This document shows positions 45,987 to 56,300 of a stretch of DNA of 64,000 nt, piece by piece (position 1 is the stretch's first letter; each line of letters begins with the position of its first letter). Origin of the DNA: Saccharina japonica. Taxonomy: Eukaryota > Sar > Phaeophyceae > Laminariales > Laminariaceae. Both the position numbers and the translations under genes were made by a program. The DNA lies in assembly GCA_008828725.1 (NCBI GenBank), contig MEHQ01003625.1:86944-150943 (forward strand). The letters run 5' to 3'. The notes beneath the pieces are model-generated. The model was given only the letters and a program-made list of their open reading frames with translations, searched no databases and was not told the origin of the DNA.

Positions 45987-46733
45987 GTATGTCTACAGTA
46001 GTGGTAGTATATACGGGTATGTACTCCAGGCAGAGCGTACGTATGTATGTTGGGATGAGGTTTGACTTATTTTTATGAAAAATTACTGCTGCTGCTGTAC
46101 GCTGAGCGAAGTGAGCTCTTTGCTGGTGAGCCTTTGCTCTCTTTCGGTTGTGCATACGATGCGAGTACAACTACAGTATTAGTGGTATGATAGCGGCGGA
46201 CGAAAGCGCGCCATGAAAAGAGATAAATCGTACGCTTGGAAGGTACAGTAGTATGTATGGTCTGGTCGTAGGCGTCCCGACGAAAATGCGGCGGGATTAC
46301 TGTAGTATTAACAAGAGAAAATTATGAAACCGTCGACCGGTTCGACTACATGCGAGCTGCGGCCGTTATCCCGCCGCGTTTTCGTCGGTGTTCATGTGTA
46401 CGTATGTACATATTATTCGAGTACGAGTACGCGTTCTTTGTACCAGAGGGTATCTTGTGTGCCCGTATGTACAGCAGCCAGTGTTTACGACTGTTGTGTG
46501 CGGGGGGTATCGTGCCGGTTCGTTCTCAACTGCAACCTTTCAACGGTCCTATTCATAGATTTACGTCCAGAGTGGTACAAGTACTTCGTATGATACGACA
46601 CCACGTACACACGAGTACGAACAACGGTATAAACGACCCCAACTCATTTTCAAACGGGCGGTATACTTTACGCGTACTTTTCTTGTTGGTGACTTTTCGC
46701 GCACGTCCAGTTTGCGCCGCAGCCCGGCGTGCA
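45987..46733. promoter_or_regulatory. Bidirectional promoter region between genes 1 and 2
   Basis: About 750 bp separate the two divergent start codons. The stretch holds many TACGTA/GTACGTAC palindromes and no recognised repeat copy, unlike almost all other non-coding DNA here. No TATA box can be assigned with confidence. Its role is inferred from position only. Confidence 0.5.
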
Positions 46734-46975
46734 ATGCATCAGCACGAAGCGCGAGACACCCATCGAGTACAACAGCAGCAGCAGCAGGAGCAGCAGATGG
46801 CGTCCAAGGCCGTTTACATCAATGAGGCGGGCATACGACGTCGTTGGAATCCTCGCGACGTGCAGCATCACCACCACCAACATGATAACAGTGGCGGGAA
46901 CGATTCGCGAGGGCCGGCTCCCAATGTGCACAACTCTCTCGCCATCCAGAAAAAACATGTCGCGAGCATGTACAG
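46734..46975 (+). CDS. Gene 2 exon 1
   Basis: The frame is chosen from the donor TACAG|GTTAGT, which matches exon 2 in phase. The first ATG (46734, G at -3) is used; a second in-frame ATG at 46797 starts MASKAVYINEAGIRRRWNP. Gln- and His-rich tracts (CAG and CAC repeats) follow, then NSLAIQKKHVASMY. A second frame is also fully open but would not join exon 2. An upstream exon spliced at CGTCCAG (46710) is possible. Confidence 0.68.
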
Positions 46976-49900
46976 GTTAGTGGGGCGTCCAAATAAGCAA
47001 ACAACGCATTCTCTTGTGGAAAACGATGGGGGACGAGAGAGTAGGACAGAGGTTTGATTCAAGTGAACAGCGTAACACTGCTGTACCAGGTACAGTATTT
47101 GCCGGACAAACACAAAGCATGTACGAGTACATAAGGCTACCAGGTGTATAATAAGCGAGTGGGATCAGGTCCGGGCGGGGGTGGCATCACTACGTACGCA
47201 TATGTTGTGTGTTGGGAGTGGGAGAGAGATTTGGCACCAGGTACATAGATATGATACGTACGGCACCATATTTGGTCAGCCGACTTCAAGGGAGCACGTA
47301 TCATACTCGTACGTAGGGGTTTCCGTCCGTTTGTTCGCTAAAAAAACACACGCACCACCTACAGTACGAGTACATACGTACACGTACCGTACCGTACGTA
47401 GAGAGGGGGGGGGGCGTACCGTACATGTTTGCCCGACGGTCATCGACGCGTGCTACGAGTACGTACTGTACGGGGTGGGGATAGTAAGGATAGAGCCCAA
47501 TTTTTCTTACTGTAGTTTCCTCATATTATACGTACAGGTCATGGGAGCAGTGCACGTCACCCAATAACCAAGTTTGAGAAATATTTGATGCTCACGGCAC
47601 GATACTTTTCCTCCTCGAGGCAATATTCCACTCCAGAGTCACAGGAGGAGCCTGTCCTGTGATCACGGACTGCATTGCGAACAACAACAGCAACAAAAAC
47701 ACGTTATGTGAGCTACTGCTTATTATATACGTAGGAATGTTTGAAGAACATACCGGGTCCAAAGACATGTTGGGTAGTTTGAGAGTTGAGAAGCTGCGCC
47801 AGTGAGCAAAAGCTTTGGACTCAAAGAAAGGTAAAAAATCCCTAATTGCACCCCTTCATTGCAACCCTTAATTGCAACCACTACTTGCAACCAGTAATTG
47901 CGACGCCCAATTGCAACTCCTACTTACAAACCCTAATTGCAACCCCTAATTGCAACCCCTATCGTAGCACAACTCCATTCAGTGTTACCTGGTATATATG
48001 AAGACTTAAAATTCGATTCAAAAATCGACGAGCAGTGGGAATGCTGAACCTTTAAGTAAATAGCGCGATAAGAACGGAATTATGCACCGGGGTGGGGGGG
48101 GGCATGGGCCACGGCTTGTCCAAAAGGCTGCTATTAATAAGTGTAAAACCTCCTATGTACGAGTTGAGCTGGAATAGGAAAAGTGAAAGTTGACGATAAA
48201 AATACAATAAAACAAAAAAAAAGGAAGGAGTACATAAGGACAGCGGATGGAGTAGAAAAAGCTCAAGCCGGAAGTAGGCACATAAGGGAGTAGGTAGACT
48301 GCGTGAGAGGGCTCTTTTTGTTTCCGTGGTTTTCTTCTTTCGGCAGTGCTTATGAGTGATCAATGTTGAAGCTCATCATGCTACATACACATTGTTGAAG
48401 ATGGCAAGGATGATGATAATAATAAACGAGTAAACTACGAGAGGAGACGTTTGGCTAAGGTATTTGGCCTTGGGTCGGACAAAATGAAAGAAGAAAAGAA
48501 AAGACGGCATCTACCTGGTATACGAAGTACACCATGTACCAATACATGTGATATGATACGACGATACTAAAGACATCAACACCACATATACCAACATCAG
48601 GCATGTATACATGATGGAGAGTAGAGTTAGTGAGTAGTGAGTTAGTAAGCTCCCCGTTGCCGGGAGGCAAACGAATCAATAACAATGAGAGTAGAATTAT
48701 TAAAACGTATACCAAATACCTGTTACGCAATACGACCTGTACGACACAGACTCGAGTTACCCACTACGAGCTCGTACGCGTATTCGCAAAATATGTCGCA
48801 CGTACACCGTAGCAACACTCGCGCCGATGTCTCGTGAAGAAACCTCCGAACAACATGTCACCTACTACTCTGTCATGCGCTCGTACAGGTCTTGGAGAAG
48901 CCTGAACTCTCACGCGCACGGCCCGTTGGACACCGACCTCTACGCGCGGCACATTCCGGTCGGGCGGGTCTGCGCCCAGCGAACGTCTCGCGCGCCGCTG
49001 ACGGAGACGGACCTCGGCAACATGTACGCTGGGTCTTTCGTCTTCGCGCCGGGACCTTGCGCGTACAGGGGTGAGTCCAAGATGACGATGTTGGACGCGT
49101 GCTACGACATAGAGGTAGCACGTTTTGGCAGATTGTGTTTTCTGAATGTCGGGGGTCTCCTTGACCCATTCGGGACCGAAAAACTTATCCCACACTACGT
49201 ATGTACTTCCAAGTAGTTTGTGCCCCAAAAACGGGAGACCGGTTCTTAACCCGTTCAGAACTCAAAAAAACGATCCTACACTAATTCCAAATAGTTTGTC
49301 CCCAAATATGTGGGGCCAGTTCTTAAGGGGTTAGCCAGCCCAAAATCGTCGAAATATCATTATTATTGTGTTTGCACAGGGGCGTCCAGAAAAAAAGAGA
49401 AAACGACACACCACACCCCCAGAGGTTGGAATAGAAAACCGTTGCAACCGTTCTGATCACATGATGAAATAAGAAAATGGAAGAAAAAAAATTATCCTTA
49501 TTTTCCTATTTTTCACTTGGTTTTAAGTAACCCCCCCCCCCCCCCCCTAACGAACAAAACATTCTGTGAGATAGATGTCGAAAAAAATAAAATCGACCAC
49601 CCTCGGTTTGCAGGTGTTTTGTTTTTTTGTACTTAGTACCGTGAGATTGTTCATCGGATACTCGTAGCGCTTTCTGTTTCCCTCCAAAATCAGTTTTGGG
49701 GGCCAAAATCAGTTTTGGGGGTGAGGTATAGAGTTTCTTCGGTGACCACGCTCAGAAAAAAAACAGGGTGCACCTCTACCGCTGTAGCCGTGCGTCGTTG
49801 TTAGTTTTCTTTGTTTTGGCGTCCGACCAATCCGCGTGTAGCATGCTTGAGCTGTCAACGTTGACCACTCAGAAGTACCCCGAAAGAAGAAAACCACGGC

Positions 49901-52900
49901 AACAAAAAGAAACCTTCTGGACAAAGTCTAACTCCCTTCTGTGCCTACCTACTTCCGGCTTGAGCGTTTGTCTAACTACTGTTCCGTTTGCTGTCCTTAC
50001 TCGTTCCTTCTCATTACGTACCACTGGTATTTTCTATTCTAAATTTCGAGTTGCATCCAAAAGCTATGTTATTTATTTATGAATTTTGTATCATAGCGTG
50101 AGTATCAAACTTAACCAAAAATACGATGAACAAACACAGAAAACCCAGACCACGAAAAGAAAAGGCATTGAAACGATGTTGCCAACAGCTACACAAAAAA
50201 TGCGAAGACCACATGCACCTCCCTGCTCTCCTGGCCCAAGCCCCTCCATCCGCAAGGGCTAAGTCCTTCTCCCCAAACCAGTTTATGAAAAAGCGCAGCA
50301 TCAGCCGCCGACACCTATCAGCGCCCCCGGTCTTTACCTTGAAGGATTTCTGTTAACTATCGATAGCTGTGTGTGCTGGAAGACGTTCAACAAAATTAGA
50401 CCCGAGCACGAGGGTCTCTGTTGTGTTTGTGTATTGTGAAGCCGACAGGTGAATTATAGGGTTGTACTTTTCCACATACTGGTTATACCTTCCATCTATT
50501 GGCATACTTCGTACATTATTCAAACCAACGAAGCATGATCCGTGCGAACTTGTTAACAGCGTTGGCTATACATGTGACTCTAAATGGCCCTCTCTGTTGC
50601 ATTATTTGTAGCATTTCCCCCCCCCGCAAAACAATACCCACCCCGCATCGCACCCCATTAATAAACGCCTCTTTTTTCAGACCCTATCAACCTTGTTGCA
50701 ACCGAGTACACGCCCCCTTCCCCCACCGTGCTCCGTCTCGAAAGGAATGCGTGGTCAATGGCCAAACGCCTAAGGCAAGCAACAAGTTAGTACGCTCCCC
50801 TCCCCCCCCCCCCACCTCGATCAAACATCCCTCAACATCAAACGAAAACCCCCGGGAAAAAGCAGGCAAAGACAACTGGTGCGCACAACCGGGGCCTAAG
50901 CTGGGCCAAGCCCCGCGCAAGTGCATGACGGCCGGAGAGAACCACCCCCAGCTTGCTCACGCGAAACGCGTCCTCGATGAGAGCCCTGGCCCCGGCGCGT
51001 ACGCCATGGGAGACTCCTCCGTCATGGCTAGCCGAGGGGGGACCTTTGCCGCTGCGGACGAGCGGAACGGAGCGGCGTCAGCGCTGGAGATGGCGGTCGG
51101 GAGGCTTCGGACCCTGGAGTGGAGGATTGGGTTCATCCGGCGCGGATTGAGAGCGCCAGAAGGGTGAGACGAAGAGATGAATGAGCGTCAACACGGGAAA
51201 AAAACGAGAAGAAAGTGCTATATACGTCGTTAAAGACCTCAGACTGCCCCTGGTTGAGGCGTTTCTCTAGACGGGCGTTGGGGTTGGTTTTTACTTTTTT
51301 GTTTTGTTTAATCTCTCTCTCTTCAATGATCCGTTTGTAGGTATCGTGTGGACAGTTCTCCTTTTCAGATGGTATAAAGGTTTGGTGTGTTTGTTTTTGT
51401 TTTTGTTTAATCGTTCGTTTTTTACTTTTTCAGTTCAGCTCGCGAGAGCTTGTAACGTCAGCGAGAAGCGACCGTCTGGACAAGCCGTGGTCACAAGTGT
51501 CTTCCCTCCCCCCCACCCCCACTCGTCCATATGCAAGTCCACCTCACAAGCGGTTCTTAGTAGGATGCAGCTCACCTTTCATGCGACTCGCCCAGCACCT
51601 CACGGCGCTTCGCGCTTCGCGCAAGCAATGTCTGCCTGGTTGGTGAAAACCCAACCTGGTCCGTCCCGGCATTGTAGGGATGCGAGGGTCTATGGTCATA
51701 CGACTACGGTCATGCATGAAAATTAAGTACACTCCCTCCCTCGTGCGGTGCAAGCAATGCCTGCCTGGTTGGTGAAAATCCAACGTGCTCCGTCCCGGCA
51801 TTGTAGAGAGGCGAGGGTCTATGGTCATACGACTACGGTCATGCCACGACATGAGTACACCCCCCCCCACCCCCCCCGACCGCTTCATCATGTTCACCCA
51901 CTCAGACCCTTATCCTATCCCCCCCCCCCCCCGGTACATGTGCCACGGCAGCGGCACACGAATGAAAACTCCTCCGACGCCCTACTACCATTTGGCGAGA
52001 CCGAAGCAGGGTTAGGAGGAGTATATTACTGTAACACCAAGCACAATACGAGTGCAAGCATGAAAAAAAAAAAAATCGATTTTCGAAATTTCGTCCAAAG
52101 CTCCCACCGCACTGGTTTATTTTTTCTTCGTTTTTGACCATTTCAAGATTGCTGGCGTCGTTTTGTTGTTTTGGTCTACATGAAGATATTTATTTTAAGG
52201 TGGTATCCTTCCTGGTCTTAAGTCATGGGATTATAGTTTTTATTTGTAGATGGTATGATTGGATTAAGTCACTGCACATCCATTGTCAGATGGCAAATTA
52301 AATACTGGTATATATTATTATTATTATTCACTTTTTACTCTCCAGCTTCTCAACTCGCAAGGGTTTGTCTTGCTCTCAGCGGCTTTCTGGACAAGCAGTG
52401 TTGGCACAGACACTGGTTTTCGTCGCGCAGAGGGTCCAGTTCAGTGTTTTACGTTTTGGCATACTATAGCCTACCCTGGGCGATCAAATGCAGCACAAGC
52501 CGAGCTCGGCAGTACTGCGCTATTATTCTCTTGAGCACTGGAACATTCGATAATGAAACGAAGGCACAGAGGTCTATCATACTCCTCGTCGCGGCAACCG
52601 CTTTTTTTCGCTGCCAGTGAGTACCCCGGTTCAAGAGCGGTGTGACGAGCCTTAAGAGCAATCCGCTTGTTTTGGCTTGTCGCGGGGGTGTTTTCAAACC
52701 GGCGCACGCATTCCTGCACACGTCTGCGGATGCGTGCTACGATAGAGGTATATGGTATACCTTTTTCTGACTGACACGTTTTCTGATTGACGGAGCTTCT
52801 TAACCCAAAACCGTTGGAATTTCAATCTTGTGTTGCAATTTTTTTTATTGTATAGTTAGGGCCCGAATTAACGAGTATAAAATAAATTCAATTTGGAAAA

Positions 52901-53277
52901 AATAAAATTCAAATTCGCTTTTGATTGGTCAACACACGCACCAGCACCAAATATTATGCATTGGTCAACACACGCACCAGCACCAAATATTATGCCCCAA
53001 GATCCTAATCTTTGGTGCTGGTGCGTGTGTTGACCAATTAAAAGCGGATTTGAATTTTTGTTTTTCCAAATTGATTTTGTTTCTTCTTCGTTAAAACGGG
53101 CCCTTAGGCCGTGGGAGTGTTCATCGGGTAGCAGTTTTGTTTTTGGGTGAGGTATGGAGCTCCTTAAGTGATAAGTGGCCACCCTCAGAAGGCAGAAACA
53201 TGTCCTGTATGCAGGTGCACCTCTACCGTAGCATGCGTCTACGTACGTCCGTGCAGACGGACCGGACCCTTTTCCGC

Positions 53278-53312
<35 letters not shown>

Positions 53313-56300
53313 CAGAACTCGCCCTTCTCTCAGTTTACTGAGCCGCCGCCATCACGCACGGCACTGCACTCTGTACCTTGAGCACGAAAATGTTCAAAAG
53401 TTGAATTGAATCAAACACAGCGGCCCATTACACTCTCCATCGCGACAACCACTATTCCAATTTTTACGTACATGCATACGCCCGTACAGAGTGCAGATGG
53501 GCCGGGTCGATATTTCTGTACATACCCACTACAAACACGTATCCCACACTGATTCCAAGCAGTTTTCCTCCCCCCCCAAAAAAATGGGTGCAGTTTCTAA
53601 CGATGTTAAACTCGGACGCGTGCTGCGATAGAGGTGCGCCATGTTTTGCCTTCTGAGGGTGGTGACTTATTAAGGAGCTCTATGCTTCACCCAAAAAAAC
53701 TGGTTTTGGACGGAAATAAAAGCGCTATATACCCGATGAGCAATCAATCCCATGCTGGCTCAACGATAAAATGGAAAACGTTGCAACACAAGACCGAAAT
53801 TTCGACGGTATGTGTTTGGGGGCAAGGAGCCTGCGTCATTGAAAAAAATGTTTCAGCCGAAAAGTACTACCTCTATCGTACTCGTAGCACCCGACCTGCG
53901 TCCTCTTCGCACTCTTACAGTACGGGCCCTCCCAACAAGAAACGCCTACCCGTAAACCTGGGAAAGCCTTAGAACCTTATCGCGACCCCCATCCTTAAAC
54001 CACTTCGAGCATAGAATATTGTATACGTACCTGGTAGGATGTAGTGTAACGCTCGCCGCTAAGCCCGATTTATGAATCCAATTTTCTTGGCGACCCCCCC
54101 CCCCCCCCGAAAAAAAAGGTGATTGTTATGTTCTTATCAGCCTTGGAAGGTTATTTCTTATTCACTTGAGCGACCTTGGGGCATAGGCTACTATATGTTA
54201 TACCAGTACGAAGCATAAGATTTTAGTGTGCTGCTCGCTCTCTGAGCACGGTTTCTTAACCCCCCAACTTCTTGAATCCCAGTTTCGTACGAGCGTCCTC
54301 CGCAAAATGTTGGCCTTTTCTAAGCTCTTGTTAGGTTCTTTCGCACTCGTGGGGGCCTACACTTTGTACTGAGCCGCCTCCGTCACCGCCAACTCACCGG
54401 TGGGCCGTGCATCCTCGCACTTTTAGTATTCATAACTCAACCCTCCGCCTCTCTCGCGTGTGGCATGTGGCGTGTGGCGTGTGGCGTGTGGTGTGTGGCA
54501 TGCGGTTCCAGCCTCCGCCTCGGCCAAGCTCTCGTCGTCAAGACCCAGTCCGGACGGGAGCTGGAACGCATCGAGTCTATCGCGTCCCGCTTGAGGCTGG
54601 AGGTGGAGCGGCTCGCCGAGAGGGCCGCGGCGGTTGCGTCAAAACGGGATCCCCTTCCCGGACCGTCTCTTGGGGGGGGCTCGGAGTTTGGACGAGTGTC
54701 GAGTGGTGACAGGCGCCCCGCTTCTACCGCTGGGGGGGGGTGTGGGAGCAGGAAGCGCTTAGCTCGTGGCCAGGTAGAGTGCGGAGTACGACATCGACGT
54801 GAGCTTAACCTCCCTAGGCACTTGTAAGCATTTATTAAGCATTTCTAAGTACCTTTAGGTGCCTCTAGGCATGTAAGTTTTCTAAATTCTTTCCTTTGAG
54901 AAAAGTAACGTGACTCCCACGTGAATCAGAACCAAAACCAGCTTTTTTGCATAAAATTTTAGATTGAGACAAACCTATACCATATATGTGAGATATAGAC
55001 TGCACCAATACTTTGTCTTCTGTGGGCAGCTGTAGGCAGCTGTAGGCAGCTGTAGGCGCCTTTAGGCAGCTCTTCTGTAGGCACCTTCAGGCGCCTCTAG
55101 GCACCTCTATGGGCCTCTAGGCACCTTTAGGCAGCTGTAGGCAGCTACAGGCAGCTGTAGGCAGCTGTAGGCAGCTAGCTATGGTCCCCTTTAGGAACCT
55201 TTAGACGCCCCTAGGCACGTACCTTCAGACATATTTAGGCACCTTTAGGCACCTTAGACACATTTAGGCACCTTTAGGCACTTTTAGGCACCTGTGAACA
55301 CCTTTAGGCACCTTTAAGAGGCACCTCTAGGCACCTTTAGGCACCTGTAAGCACCTTTAGGCACCTTAAGGAGGCACCTCTAGGCACCTTTAGGTACTTC
55401 TACTGTAGGCATCTAGCTTTAGGCACCTTTAGGCACCTTTAGAAGGCACTTTTAGGCACATTAAGCCGCCCCTACGTAGGCATCCTTTGGCACATTGAGG
55501 CACCTTTAGGCATCTGTAAGCACCTGTACGTAGGCACTCTGTAAGCACCTGTACGTAGGCACCTTTTATGCATCTCTAGGCGCCTCTAGGCGCATCTAGG
55601 CACCCCTACTGTAGGCATCTCTAGGCACCTTTAGGCGCCTATAGGCCCCTTTAATAGCGCACTCCCGTTGTGTGGACAAAATACTTGGAGTTCAAGTGAT
55701 GTTATGGCGTATTATGAGTATATAGTGCACTATTATAGTAAAAGGGTTAGCTTTAGCCACGGCTTGTTGTTGATCTTCTCCTGGATTAGTGGAGCCTGTC
55801 GTGTGTTGTGTTGTGTTGTGACCGCGGGGTAGATTGGGTACGATGACTTCCTGCGGGGGGGCTAGTGTAGTAAGAAGAGTATTCAGAGCCCACGATGGAC
55901 CCAAAAATCTTACATCCCCCCTAATTTGTTTACGCACCATATTTGGTTCTGATTACTATTACAGGGGACCATGGTAAATAGGACCAAATTTTGTTAGAAA
56001 AAATAGGTAAATATATAGGTTTGTGTGTACCCCAGGTCCCCTATTTGCTATGGTCCCCCGTAATAAAATGGTGTGAGACCAGCAACAAGAAAAATAGCAA
56101 GAGCAGCAACAACAACAACAACAATAGCAGCAGCAGCACAATACTGGCAATTTAGTGCTTTACCCTTGAAACAATATGCCGACCTTTGAAAACAAGAGTC
56201 GTTCGTGATCTGAAACCACATGAACGCCTTCATCCGAAAAATAATATTTGATCATTCTTGCCATCTGGCAATGTGTAGCATGAATGAGTTTCAACATTGG

